Below are positions 9,164 through 17,267 of a stretch of 40,282 bases of DNA, one piece after another (the first letter of the stretch is position 1; every line of letters starts with the position of its first letter). The position numbers and the translations under genes are program-made. The notes below the pieces were generated by a model that saw only the letters and a list, made by a program, of their open reading frames with translations, ran no database searches and had not been told where the DNA came from. This stretch comes from JADLBR01 sp020847615 (lineage in GTDB: Bacteria > Verrucomicrobiota > Verrucomicrobiia > JADLBR01), in assembly GCA_026646655.1 (NCBI GenBank), contig JAPKHT010000037.1, positions 1 through 40,282 on the forward strand, in the 5' to 3' direction.

Positions 9164-9979
9164 TCAGATGCTGTCGAACCACGGGGCTTCGACAGACACC
9201 CGCTCGACCGTCTCCACGCTCACCCCAAGTCGAAGCTCTCTTAGCTTCTCGGCGAGTCTTACCCCATCAACCAAGTCAATTGCCACGGTCCCGTCCCTAA
9301 CGGCCTCCTTGATGGCATCACGGGTGAAGTAGCCTGTCGTGATGAAAAGCCCTTTGTCAGCCCTTCCAACCATGGCGCCGCGGAAATCTCGGATTTGGCA
9401 TGCTGAAACCGCGCCCTTGTATCGCTTGCATTGAAAGACGACATGAAAACTCAGGATGCCGTTAATCTTTGCGATGCCCTTCCCGTCAATGCCGCCGTCG
9501 CCTGTGCGGCCAGTGACCTCAACTTGAACAAAGCCGGTCTCGCGGAGCACGCGTTGGATGAGTCGTTCAAAAGCGTCTGGCGTGAGACGTTCCACCAAGA
9601 TCCGAGATAGTTCGCCCTGCCAATCGGTTTGAATCTGCGCCGCCAAGCCCTGCTCATCCGCGTTGGAAAGATCTGAGTCGGGGATGTCGATAGTGTGGTC
9701 AGAGTGCTTTAAGAGCGTCCAAACCCCTCGCTCAGAATTAGCCAAATGGCCAAGTTGCTTGAGAGCCGTGCGCGCCCACGCGAGCTCGTATTCGAGCTCG
9801 GTGCGACCATCGGGTTGAGAGCGCTTAGTTGCATGCTGAAGGTTGGCCAAGTCATCGGGGATGCCGAGGCTTTGGATGACCTGCTCGCGGATTTCCTCGA
9901 CTGAAGCTGAGCCGCCTAGGTCCGCGATGGCCTTGAGCACCGGCGTCAGCAATTCATGGCGATTGGGGAGGCGCTTCAT
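9164..9979 (-). CDS. mrr: Mrr-family restriction endonuclease
   Basis: The N-terminal half (about residues 1-95) has the winged-helix look of Mrr_N (HELLTPVLKAIADLGGSASVEEI). The C-terminal half is the Mrr_cat PD-(D/E)xK nuclease fold: FERLIQRVLRETGF, then TGRTGDGGIDGKG with the catalytic Asp, then FQCKRYKG with the Q-x-K element. Mrr enzymes usually cut modified DNA or partner a methyltransferase. I chose the ATG at 9979 because it overlaps the upstream methyltransferase stop as ATGA and leads directly into the conserved N-terminus; an in-frame start at 10006 adds nine residues. The partner methyltransferase is truncated, so protection of self DNA is doubtful unless this enzyme needs modified DNA. 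Composition is less GC-rich than the neighbours, consistent with horizontal acquisition. Confidence 0.88.
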   Translation of the reverse strand: MKRLPNRHELLTPVLKAIADLGGSASVEEIREQVIQSLGIPDDLANLQHATKRSQPDGRTELEYELAWARTALKQLGHLANSERGVWTLLKHSDHTIDIPDSDLSNADEQGLAAQIQTDWQGELSRILVERLTPDAFERLIQRVLRETGFVQVEVTGRTGDGGIDGKGIAKINGILSFHVVFQCKRYKGAVSACQIRDFRGAMVGRADKGLFITTGYFTRDAIKEAVRDGTVAIDLVDGVRLAEKLRELRLGVSVETVERVSVEAPWFDSI

Positions 9980-10353
9980 GGGTTTGACCAGGCTGGGGCA
10001 CGACAATTCACCGGCAGACAGGGGGACAAGTTCTCTTCAGGCTTGACGACTTCAATAAGGCGAAGCGCGGCTGGGAACATGTCGCGTTCGTCGATCTTGC
10101 CGAGCTGCTTGCCCGCGACGCTGAAGGGCGGGCACGGCACGCCGCCCGCCAAGAGGTCGACACCAGCAAAATCCTCCCAGTGCAGGTTCCGAATGTTTTG
10201 CTGGACGACGTTCCAGTGTGGACGGTTCTTGCGGAGCGTCGTGCAAAACTGCGGCTCAAATTCAACGACACCGGCGTGGTGGAATCCGGCCAATTCTAGG
10301 CCGAGGGCCTGGCCTCCGCCGCCAGCGCAGATTTCCAGTGCCGTGAATGTCAT
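9976..10353 (-). pseudogene. C5-cytosine DNA methyltransferase, N-terminal fragment
   Basis: The frame encodes motif I (ALEICAGGGGQALGLELAGF) for S-adenosylmethionine binding and motif IV (GGVPCPPFSVAGKQLG) with the catalytic Cys of C5-methyltransferases. It then runs through RDMFPAALRLIEVVKP and loses all similarity. About 20 unrelated codons follow before the TGA at 9976-9978. Motifs VI, VIII, the target-recognition domain, IX and X are missing, so the product cannot be a working enzyme (about 125 residues against 300 or more). The stop overlaps the Mrr start as ATGA, which suggests an internal deletion that kept the original gene junction. An in-frame GTG at 10377 is an alternative start. 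Confidence 0.8.
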
Positions 10354-10407
10354 GCGGGATGATTTGACATCGTTCACGCCAGTTGCGCAAGCCGCGCGAA
10401 TAGGGAT

Positions 10408-10426
10408 GCGGGTCCACGGTCTGGCG
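10408..10426 (-). repeat. Partial copy of a GTAG-headed palindrome
   Basis: The 19-mer GCGGGTCCACGGTCTGGCG is identical to 30520-30538, where it forms part of a complete hairpin with a GTAG head on the minus strand. Here the second half of the stem is replaced by unrelated GC-rich sequence. It lies in the gap between the nitroreductase stop and the methyltransferase fragment start, and marks one edge of the restriction-modification scar. Confidence 0.5.
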
Positions 10427-10443
10427 CCCGCGCGCGCGATCTT

Positions 10444-11196
10444 TCAGGCCCCGACCTTGCCGGCGGGCGCGAGGTACAGCGTGAACTCCTCCTCGCCATC
10501 GGCGCGCAGCAATGCGTCCATCTGCTGCTGGTGGTAGGCCGCGACGGCGCAGGTGCCCGCGCCGATCGCCTCGCACGCAAGGTATAGATTCTGGCAGGCG
10601 TGGCCGGCATCCATCGGGATGACGCGGTGTGCGGCGAGGCCATAGCGCCACTCCATCCGCCGCGGGATCGTCGCCCAGATAAAGACGGCCGCGGCCTCGC
10701 CCACGAAGGTCTGCCCCAGGCACGCGCGGGCCAGCCGTTTTCCCAGGTCGCCCGCGAGATATTCGGTCACCAGCGCGTGGCGCGATGGCAGGTATCGGTA
10801 CAGGCCCGCTTCGACGCCGGTCACCCTCAGCGCGGCGACATAGGTCTCCAGCGCATGCCGCGCGCCGGCCGAGGGCACGGTGCGCAGCATGGGCTGCCTG
10901 CGGTCGGGATCGCGGACGCCCTGGGTCGCCCAGAGCAGGAAAGAAAGCTCTTCGATCGACAGGGGCGCGGGAAGGAAGCGCCGCTGGCTGCGGCGCCGGG
11001 CGATGGCCGCGCGCAGATCCAGGTCCCTGCCAAAGGGCAGTGCGCCCGGGTCGGGCAGCGGCATCGGTTCGACGCCGGGTGGCACCGGTTTCTCGATCGG
11101 CGGCTGCGGCACGCCGCGCGCCTGATCGGTGGCAGAGAAGTCGATCCGCAGCCGGATCGAGTCCTTCAGGAATTCGCGGTTGCCGGGGATGTCCAT
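10444..11196 (-). CDS. SagB/ThcOx-type nitroreductase-fold dehydrogenase
   Basis: This 250-residue FMN-dependent nitroreductase-fold protein is of the SagB type. The FMN-binding Arg cluster is seen in AIARRRSQRRF (about residues 64-74). ELSFLLWATQGVRDPDRRQPMLRTVPSAGARHALETYV is the usual SagB-like core, read as consecutive short blocks, and AGHACQNLYLACEAIGAGTCAV is the C-terminal conserved region. SagB enzymes oxidise azolines in peptide natural products, but many stand-alone members have unknown substrates. No cyclodehydratase or precursor peptide was seen nearby. It starts 9 bp after the GH106-type gene and probably shares its transcript. No signal peptide was seen, so it is probably cytoplasmic. 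Confidence 0.85.
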   Translation of the reverse strand: MDIPGNREFLKDSIRLRIDFSATDQARGVPQPPIEKPVPPGVEPMPLPDPGALPFGRDLDLRAAIARRRSQRRFLPAPLSIEELSFLLWATQGVRDPDRRQPMLRTVPSAGARHALETYVAALRVTGVEAGLYRYLPSRHALVTEYLAGDLGKRLARACLGQTFVGEAAAVFIWATIPRRMEWRYGLAAHRVIPMDAGHACQNLYLACEAIGAGTCAVAAYHQQQMDALLRADGEEEFTLYLAPAGKVGA

Positions 11197-11205
11197 GCGA
11201 GCCCG

Positions 11206-14200
11206 TCAGTCGAGGGGAACGCGCGCCGCCGCGCGCACCCGCACCGGCCCGATGAGTCCGGAGGGCAGCAGCGGGTCGTTCTTGGAATAGACGTCCTTGC
11301 GCGTGCAGAACGCGATCCGCCCCGAGGGCCGCGGCTTGCCCTGCACCAGCCAGTCGGGCCACGCCTTCGGCAGCGATGTCCCCTTGCCGGCCGGCTGCCA
11401 CTCGATGTCGTCGGGCAGCCCAGCGTCGCCGATCATCCGGTTGGGCCAGAGGTTGGTCACGCGCACTTCGATCGCGTTCCTTCCGGATCGCGCGATCCCA
11501 TCGACGCAAACCCGGAACGGCGGCTTCCAGAGCGTCGGCAGATCCCTGCCATTCAGGCGCACCCGCGCGATGACCGCAACTTCGCCCAGGTCGAGGTGCA
11601 GTTCGCGACCTTTGCCAAATAGCGCGTCGGGCAGATCGAACTCCGTCTGGTACGTGGCGGTCCCCGAGAAGAAGCGGATGCCGGGATCCTTGTGCTCGGG
11701 CCACGAGATGAGGCGCTCGAATGTCGCGCCCGCGGGCGCGCCGAGGTTGGGCGGGAACGTGACCCGCCAAGGCCCCGCGAGGGCGACCGCCTCGGGCAGA
11801 TCGTCCGCCTTGAGGGATACCCTCTTGCCATCCGAGAGTTTCGCGATGCCGCCCTCGCGATCCCAGATCCGGGCGAGGAGTCCTCCGCCCCGCCCGCGCT
11901 CCACCTCCACCGGGGGCGGCTCGTTGGAGGGGATTGGCCTGGCGTTGGCGAGGACGGCGATCTCGTCGGCCCCGAGCGCGCGATCGAAGAGCATCGTCGC
12001 CGATCGCTCGCCGCGGAAGGCCGGTCCTTTCTCCGCGATCACGGCGTGGACAGCGTGCGGGCCTTTTGCCCCGGAGCGGGCCTCCCGGCCATTCACATAC
12101 AGCGTCGGCACCCCCTCGCGATACACGAGGGCCACGTGCGCCCGCTCCGGCAATTGGACCGGGCACGTCACGACCGCGGGCGCATAGCGCGCCGAATGCT
12201 CGAATACCACGATCCCGTTGCGCCCCGCCGCGATGCCCGCGCCCGCGTGGCCATCCCCAAACTGCTGCTGCCCCTGCGGTGCGAACACCGCCCAGTTCTG
12301 GCCCTGGAAGGCCACCGCGTCCTTGCGCTCCGCGGGCAGCGGGATATCCGCGTCCGGCCGCACCCACAGCGCCAGCGTGAACGTGCCCTCCGCGCTCGCC
12401 AGACCGGCGGGCGGAACGGGCGCCTCCGCCCCCTTGGCCCGCCCGCGTGCCGCGACCTCGACCGCCACCGCATGCCGCGGCGGCAGCGGTTCCCGGAACA
12501 CCACGAACACCGAGCCGTTGGGATCCATGCGCAGCGGCACCCGCACCCGATCCTCGCCGACCGCCCCGAAGACCCCCGGGCGCGCGATGGCACCGGTAGC
12601 CGGGTCCCACAGCTCCGGCGCCCTGGCCCCGGCGCGGAAGGTCGCCTCGATCTCGGCCACCCGGCCCCGCTGGTTGGAGAGGAAGTAGATCTCCGTCCCC
12701 CCTGCCCGCCGGTGGACAAAGAGGATCTCGTCGTCCTTTTCCATCGACGTGAATTCGAAGTCCGGTGCGATTTTGAGGCGCTTGAACACCTGCTCGAACG
12801 AGGCCCCTCCGAAGAGCCGGCCCGCGCCAATCGCGCGGTCGATTTCTGGGGCTTCCCCCTTGCCCCACAGGGCCTCGGCGCAGCGCGCGACGACCGCGTC
12901 ACCCTCGCCCCGGTCGCGGAGGCTGGGGGATTGGGTGAACCTGCGGGGGGCCACGACGGTCGCGCCGGCCTCCGCGAGATCGCGGATCTTCTGCGCGGCG
13001 GCGGGGCGCATCGTCGGCAGGTCGGGCAGGAGCAACAGTCGGTAATCGGTGCCGGAGGGCAACGCGATCCGCCCGCCCTCCACGCGCGCCCCCATGATCG
13101 CCGCGACATCGCAGCCATCGAAGTCGTATCCCCCCGGAAGGACGGGCCTCAGTTCGTCGCGCCACGCGATGCGGTTGGGCACGTCCTCGCCCACGAACCA
13201 CAGCACGTCGGCGACCGATCTGCCCTGCCGCAGCATGTGGTTGCAGCGCGCGAGGTACCCCATCCACGCGTCGCAGGCCTCCCACCAGGTGTTGGCGCGA
13301 TTGAAGTTCAGCCCCCAGAAGAAGAAGGTGAACCCGGGGCCGACGGCGGGATACGGCTGGTGCGCGAAGGTGTGGAACACGAACTGGTTGACGCCGGCGC
13401 AGAAGGCCCGATCGCCCTCGGCCTTGAGGCTGAAGGGGTGATTCTGCCAGCGCGCGGCGCCGGGGCTCGCGGTATAGGATTCGGAGGCGACGATGGGCTT
13501 GCCCGTCACGTGCGCGATCGAGGAGGCGACCTTGTTGTCCACGCGCACACCCTGGCCGGGCCCGCTGTCGATCCAGAACTCGCCCATGGTCACATCGCTG
13601 TTGCGGATGTAGGCGACGTCGTAGAGATACTGCTGGCGGCCGGTGGACTCGCCCACGTAGGTGACGCCCTTGTCGCGCAGGTATCGCCCGGCCTGAGAGA
13701 AATACGATTCGGAGAACTGGTCCGCGAGGAACCGCCGCCAGTCCCAGAGGGCGCGCTCGGTGACGTCGGCCCCATCGACGATCCAGCCCTCCAGGAGCGC
13801 CGGCATGAAGGGGAGCAGGTCGTAGCCGAGGCGCTCGCGGAAGCGCCCCTCGAATCCCGCGGTCCAGTTCTGGATGCCGCACTCCCAGCTGTCGATCTCG
13901 ACCGCCGCGAAGGTCTTGCCCACCGCGGCGCCCGCGCGCTCGAGCAGTTTGCCGACGTACTGGTCCAGGTGGAAACGGATGGCCCCCGGGTCCAGTTTGT
14001 CGCACTCGAGCCCCCGGCCCTCCTCGGTGGCGGGGGACACGTAGTGCCCATTGCTGGTGAAACCGACCCTCAAAATGCGCCATCGCCCCGCGGGCACCTC
14101 CCACTTCAATCGCCCGTCGGGGGACATCTGACCGGTGATCACCCGGACCGCGTCCTTCGCCACGACGAGTTCTTTGCCCAGCGGACGATTCCGATCCGGC

Positions 14201-15225
14201 CCCGGGTGGGCCCGGTGATGTCGCGCCTCGGCGCCGTGCCCGCGACTGCGCAAGAGCCCGGCCTTGGCCTCCGCAAAATGCACTTTGGCCGCGCCGCTCA
14301 GCGCCAGTTCGCCGATCTGCACGGGCACTGGGTTCCTGAACGCCACGCGGAAGACCTTGCCCTTCGTCTCGGCGAACGCCGCGGTGGCCTCGCCCCCGTG
14401 CTGGAAATCCCAGTTCGCGGTGAACTCGCCCACGGGGCGGAACTTCTCCCCGTCGTCGGACGCCTCCAGCCGCATCGGGAAATCCTCCTCCCAGCGATGG
14501 GGATCGAAGTTGCGCACCGTCAGCGAACGCACCGTGCGCGGCCCATCGAACACAAACTCGATCGCGCTCTCGCCCGCGGCCACGGGAAATACCGCGCGCG
14601 TCTTGTCGTCGCCATCCGCCAACTTCTTCAGCTCCGCGCCCCCGATCGATCCCCGCAGTTCCGCGCCCCCGAGCCGACCCCCCTCGGGCACCGGGAATGC
14701 CACGACCGCGATGTCCCGGTAGAAGCCCTCCTTCATCTCCGGTTGCGCGAGCACCGCATCGAACGCCTTTGGGCCTACGGCATCGGTCGCGGTCCAAGCC
14801 AGCTCCTTCATCGACCTCTCCGGCGTGATCCACGGCCCGCCGCTCTGGGAGAACCCATCGCAGTTGTGCACGCCAAACTTCAGGCCCAGGCGCTCCGCTT
14901 CCTTGACCGTGTGGTCCATCATCTCCAGCCACTTCGGCTGCATGAAGCGCACGTCGCCCTTGGGCATCCGCCCGCCGCAGTTGAACAGATAGCAGCCGCC
15001 CAGCCCCGCCCGCTTGATCGATTCCAGGTCGCCGGTGATCCCCTCCTTCGTGATCGTCCCGTTGAGCCAGTGCCACCACGTCAGCGGCCTAGCCTCCGCG
15101 GGCGGTTCCCGGAACCCTTCCTCCAACGACGCGCGCCCCATCATCGGGACAAGGAACGGCGCGGTCAGGCACGTTGCGACCAAAAGAAAAACGCGGGTCG
15201 GTTTGGCGGGATCGATGCGCATCAT
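11206..15225 (-). CDS. Secreted GH106-type glycoside hydrolase (alpha-L-rhamnosidase family) with LamG-like insertion
   Basis: This 1339-residue exported protein has a signal anchor or peptide at residues 1-32. GH106 blocks are clear: ARPLTWWHWLNGTITKEGI at about 45-63, GVHNCDGFSQSGGPWITPE, then EIDSWECGIQNWTAGFEGRF in the catalytic region with candidate acidic residues, and FNRANTWWEACDAWMGYLAR. A region at about 935-1100 looks like a LamG/concanavalin A-like insert (LALWVRPDADIPLP, VALVYREGVPTLYVNG). The last 200 residues form a GH2-like jelly roll ending in VTNLWPNRMIGDAGLPDD. GH106 enzymes release alpha-L-rhamnose from complex plant or algal glycans, but many family members are uncharacterised. 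It is longer than typical members (about 1000-1150 residues) because of the insert. The start is one of two adjacent ATGs at 15220-15225. Confidence 0.85.
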   Translation of the reverse strand: MMRIDPAKPTRVFLLVATCLTAPFLVPMMGRASLEEGFREPPAEARPLTWWHWLNGTITKEGITGDLESIKRAGLGGCYLFNCGGRMPKGDVRFMQPKWLEMMDHTVKEAERLGLKFGVHNCDGFSQSGGPWITPERSMKELAWTATDAVGPKAFDAVLAQPEMKEGFYRDIAVVAFPVPEGGRLGGAELRGSIGGAELKKLADGDDKTRAVFPVAAGESAIEFVFDGPRTVRSLTVRNFDPHRWEEDFPMRLEASDDGEKFRPVGEFTANWDFQHGGEATAAFAETKGKVFRVAFRNPVPVQIGELALSGAAKVHFAEAKAGLLRSRGHGAEARHHRAHPGPDRNRPLGKELVVAKDAVRVITGQMSPDGRLKWEVPAGRWRILRVGFTSNGHYVSPATEEGRGLECDKLDPGAIRFHLDQYVGKLLERAGAAVGKTFAAVEIDSWECGIQNWTAGFEGRFRERLGYDLLPFMPALLEGWIVDGADVTERALWDWRRFLADQFSESYFSQAGRYLRDKGVTYVGESTGRQQYLYDVAYIRNSDVTMGEFWIDSGPGQGVRVDNKVASSIAHVTGKPIVASESYTASPGAARWQNHPFSLKAEGDRAFCAGVNQFVFHTFAHQPYPAVGPGFTFFFWGLNFNRANTWWEACDAWMGYLARCNHMLRQGRSVADVLWFVGEDVPNRIAWRDELRPVLPGGYDFDGCDVAAIMGARVEGGRIALPSGTDYRLLLLPDLPTMRPAAAQKIRDLAEAGATVVAPRRFTQSPSLRDRGEGDAVVARCAEALWGKGEAPEIDRAIGAGRLFGGASFEQVFKRLKIAPDFEFTSMEKDDEILFVHRRAGGTEIYFLSNQRGRVAEIEATFRAGARAPELWDPATGAIARPGVFGAVGEDRVRVPLRMDPNGSVFVVFREPLPPRHAVAVEVAARGRAKGAEAPVPPAGLASAEGTFTLALWVRPDADIPLPAERKDAVAFQGQNWAVFAPQGQQQFGDGHAGAGIAAGRNGIVVFEHSARYAPAVVTCPVQLPERAHVALVYREGVPTLYVNGREARSGAKGPHAVHAVIAEKGPAFRGERSATMLFDRALGADEIAVLANARPIPSNEPPPVEVERGRGGGLLARIWDREGGIAKLSDGKRVSLKADDLPEAVALAGPWRVTFPPNLGAPAGATFERLISWPEHKDPGIRFFSGTATYQTEFDLPDALFGKGRELHLDLGEVAVIARVRLNGRDLPTLWKPPFRVCVDGIARSGRNAIEVRVTNLWPNRMIGDAGLPDDIEWQPAGKGTSLPKAWPDWLVQGKPRPSGRIAFCTRKDVYSKNDPLLPSGLIGPVRVRAAARVPLD

Positions 15226-15330
15226 AGTATGAGGTATTAGGGGCGATTCTTGCTGATAATTCTGGGCCCTGCGCTTGCGCGAAGTCGATTGAAAATAACC
15301 CGCGTATTGCGGCGGTCACGCACCCCGAGG

Positions 15331-15469
15331 AACGCCTGAAGGCGTCACTACGAACCTTTTCCCGCGCTCGTAGTGCCGCGTTCACGCGGCAACCCGCGAT
15401 TCCCCCGGAACGCCTGAAGGCGTCACTACGAACCTTTTCCCGCGCTCGTAGTGCCGCGTTCACGCGGCA
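15331..15469. repeat. Two tandem paired-REP units downstream of the RAYT gene
   Basis: Units lie at 15331-15391 and 15409-15469 (78-bp period). Each has hairpin 1 (ACGCCTGAAGGCGT) and hairpin 3 (GCCGCGTTCACGCGGC). Between them is a pairing of CACTACGA with TCGTAGTG. Each outer hairpin is preceded on its own strand by a GTAG head (CGTAGTG), the arrangement described for REP elements mobilised by RAYT enzymes. The second unit ends 5 bp beyond the RAYT stop. Confidence 0.85.
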
Positions 15470-15473
15470 GTCC

Positions 15474-16094
15474 TCACAAGTCCGCACGGTCCCAGCCCCT
15501 GCCATAATCACCGATGGGATACTCCCGCCAACGGCGCTCCGCCTCGGCCCACCCCACGCGCGACAAATACTCCGATGCGCTCGACCACGGCCAATCCGTC
15601 CAGCGCTCAACATAGCCGTGGCGGATCGGGTTGTGGTGCACGTAGTTCAGCGTCGCCAGAAAGTGCCGCTCCGAGCGCATCGCCCGATCGGCCGCGCGGA
15701 AGAAGACCTTGCGGCCCCGCGTCCCCTCCTCCCGATTCCATGCGCATGCGCTGCGACCATGCAATCGGCCCAACGCGCCCACCAGATCCGCCAGCGCACT
15801 GACCTCGACCAGCACGTGATAGTGGTTTGGCAGCACGCACCAGGCGAACGCATGCCCTCCGCCTTCGGCCACGGCCCGCAACAGTCCGTCCGCAAAGTTC
15901 TCCATTCGCTCGATGGAGTGCCCGATGTGCGCCCGGTGCTCAAAACAGGCCCCCGCTATATGAAAGCGCCCCCGGTTCGTGAAACTCCCGTGCGGCGGCG
16001 CATGCCATGGCCAATGACGAGCCTTTCGCAACGCCAGCGCCTCCGCCCGTTCTTCGGAGGACATGCCTCGCCACCGGTATCCCCTGTCCCGCAC
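15474..16094 (-). CDS. REP-associated tyrosine transposase (RAYT, Y1/IS200-like family)
   Basis: This product of about 206 residues carries the Y1 transposase HUH motif as LPNHYHVLVEV (His-x-His). The likely catalytic Tyr is in LNYVHHNPIRHGYV, followed by the characteristic RWTDWPWSSASEYL. RAYTs cut and rejoin single-stranded REP DNA. I chose the GTG at 16094 because GCAGGG lies 7 nt upstream and it includes the conserved lead RGYRWRGMSSEERAEAL; ATG 16064 is the next candidate. The frame is also open upstream to 16289, but that part is translated REP sequence and is probably not coding. Six paired-REP units flank the gene, four upstream and two downstream, which strongly supports the assignment. 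Confidence 0.9.
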   Translation of the reverse strand: MRDRGYRWRGMSSEERAEALALRKARHWPWHAPPHGSFTNRGRFHIAGACFEHRAHIGHSIERMENFADGLLRAVAEGGGHAFAWCVLPNHYHVLVEVSALADLVGALGRLHGRSACAWNREEGTRGRKVFFRAADRAMRSERHFLATLNYVHHNPIRHGYVERWTDWPWSSASEYLSRVGWAEAERRWREYPIGDYGRGWDRADL

Positions 16095-16133
16095 GCGCCA
16101 ACCCTGCCATCTGGCCGCCAATAACGAAGCCAA

Positions 16134-16407
16134 AACGCCTGAAGGCGTCACTACGAACCACTTCCCCCGCGCTCGTCGTGCCGCGTTCACGCGGCAGTCC
16201 ACGCACCCCGAGGAACGCCTAGAGGCGTCGCCACGAACCTTTTCCCGCGCTCGTAGTGCCGCGTTCACGCGGCAGTCCACGCGCCCCAAGGAACGCCTGA
16301 AGGCGTCACTACAAACCGATCCCCGCTCGTAGTGCCGCGTTTACGCGGCAACCCGCGATTCCCCCGGAACGCCTCAAGGCGTCGCCACGAACCGATCCCC
16401 GCTCGTT
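16134..16407. repeat. Four tandem paired-REP units upstream of the RAYT gene
   Basis: Units lie at 16134-16196, 16214-16274, 16292-16350 and a partial one at 16368-16407. They share AACGCCT-AGGCGTC and GCCGCGTTCACGCGGC hairpins with the two copies downstream of the RAYT. The first unit has GTCG instead of GTAG in one head. The third has TTTACGCGG in place of TTCACGCGG. The last lacks its second hairpin. The divergence suggests several rounds of amplification. They fill the gap between the RAYT start and the DUF4230 gene. Confidence 0.85.
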
Positions 16408-16468
16408 TGGATCGTCCTCCGCCGATTTCCACCCTCGAACCTCTCCGGATCCCCGCTATACTGGTCTC

Positions 16469-17197
16469 GTGTCCGACCGCCGTTTCAGTTGGCCGATGGC
16501 GCTGGCGATCTCGGTGGCGGTGCTCTGCCTCGCCGCGCTCCTGGCATTCCGGTGGGTGATCGACATCCCCGGGCGCCTCGCGGGCGGGGCCGCGCGCGAG
16601 GCCCGGGAGACGGCGTCCGCCACCGCGCGGGGGCTCGCGGAGGTCGGGCGTTCGGCGGCATCGGCCATCGAGCGCGTCCTCCTGGTGCGGCCGCGGGTCG
16701 TCGTCGGCGAGCGCACGATCGCCGAACAGCAGGTCGGGGTGACGAAGCTGGTCCTGGTGGAGCGGGATCTCGTGGTGACCCGCGAGATGGAGCACACCTT
16801 TCTGCGAAGCACCAAGCGCCTGTCGTTGCGGGGCCGCTTTCGCGCCAGCGCGGGATTTGATCTGGGCGAGGCCTTCACGGTGGTGGTCGAGGACAACCGG
16901 ATCGTTCTCGCGGTCCCCCCGCCGAAGACACTGACCGTCGAGTTGCTCGACCTCGAGGCCGAGGAGGATCGCGATGGCCTCTGGAACAAGGTCACGCCGG
17001 AGGACCGCGAGGTGGCCGCGCGCGAACTGTTGGCGTCCGCGCGCCGCAAGGCGGACGAGACGGGCCTGCCCAGTGCAGCCGAGGACGAGCTGCGGAAGCG
17101 GCTCGCCGACATCGTCTCGGCGTTCCCGGGCAAACCGGTGGAGATCCAGGTCCGGGCGCCCGAGAGGCGCGAGCCCTCCGGCGGCGGGATGCTCTGA
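16469..17197 (+). CDS. DUF4230 family membrane-anchored protein
   Basis: This 242-residue protein starts at a GTG (16469). One N-terminal transmembrane helix (WPMALAISVAVLCLAALLAF) is followed by a helical stretch and then the DUF4230 core: LVERDLVVTREMEHTFL, LSLRGRFRASAGFDL and NRIVLAVPPPKTLTVELLD. The C-terminal third is charged and helical. DUF4230 proteins are membrane-anchored, with unknown function. The gene lies 70 bp before dgt on the same strand, and the REP array ends about 60 bp upstream. No strong ribosome binding site precedes the GTG. Confidence 0.8.
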   Translation: MSDRRFSWPMALAISVAVLCLAALLAFRWVIDIPGRLAGGAAREARETASATARGLAEVGRSAASAIERVLLVRPRVVVGERTIAEQQVGVTKLVLVERDLVVTREMEHTFLRSTKRLSLRGRFRASAGFDLGEAFTVVVEDNRIVLAVPPPKTLTVELLDLEAEEDRDGLWNKVTPEDREVAARELLASARRKADETGLPSAAEDELRKRLADIVSAFPGKPVEIQVRAPERREPSGGGML

Positions 17198-17267
17198 GGC
17201 CCCGGCAACCGCGGGATTCCGTTGTCGTGGGACTTGCCGCCCCGCGCCGGCCGCCTAACCTGAAACC

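Noticed and set aside
10262..12868. Very long minus-strand frame of 868 codons
   Set aside because: It is a shadow of the GH106-type, nitroreductase and methyltransferase genes in another frame. It is Arg/Gly/Ala-rich, crosses three real genes and contains no recognisable domain.
11692..15240. Plus-strand frame of 1182 codons antisense to the GH106-type gene
   Set aside because: Composition is typical of antisense high-GC DNA (Arg, His, Pro, Ala-rich), while the minus strand shows clear GH106 motifs throughout.
16095..16289. N-terminal extension of the RAYT protein
   Set aside because: The extra residues are direct translation of REP units and differ from family N-termini. The GTG at 16094 with a ribosome binding site is preferred.
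15331..16407. CRISPR-like array because of regular repeats
   Set aside because: The units are palindromic pairs with GTAG heads and little spacer sequence. No unique spacers and no cas genes exist, and a RAYT gene sits inside the array.
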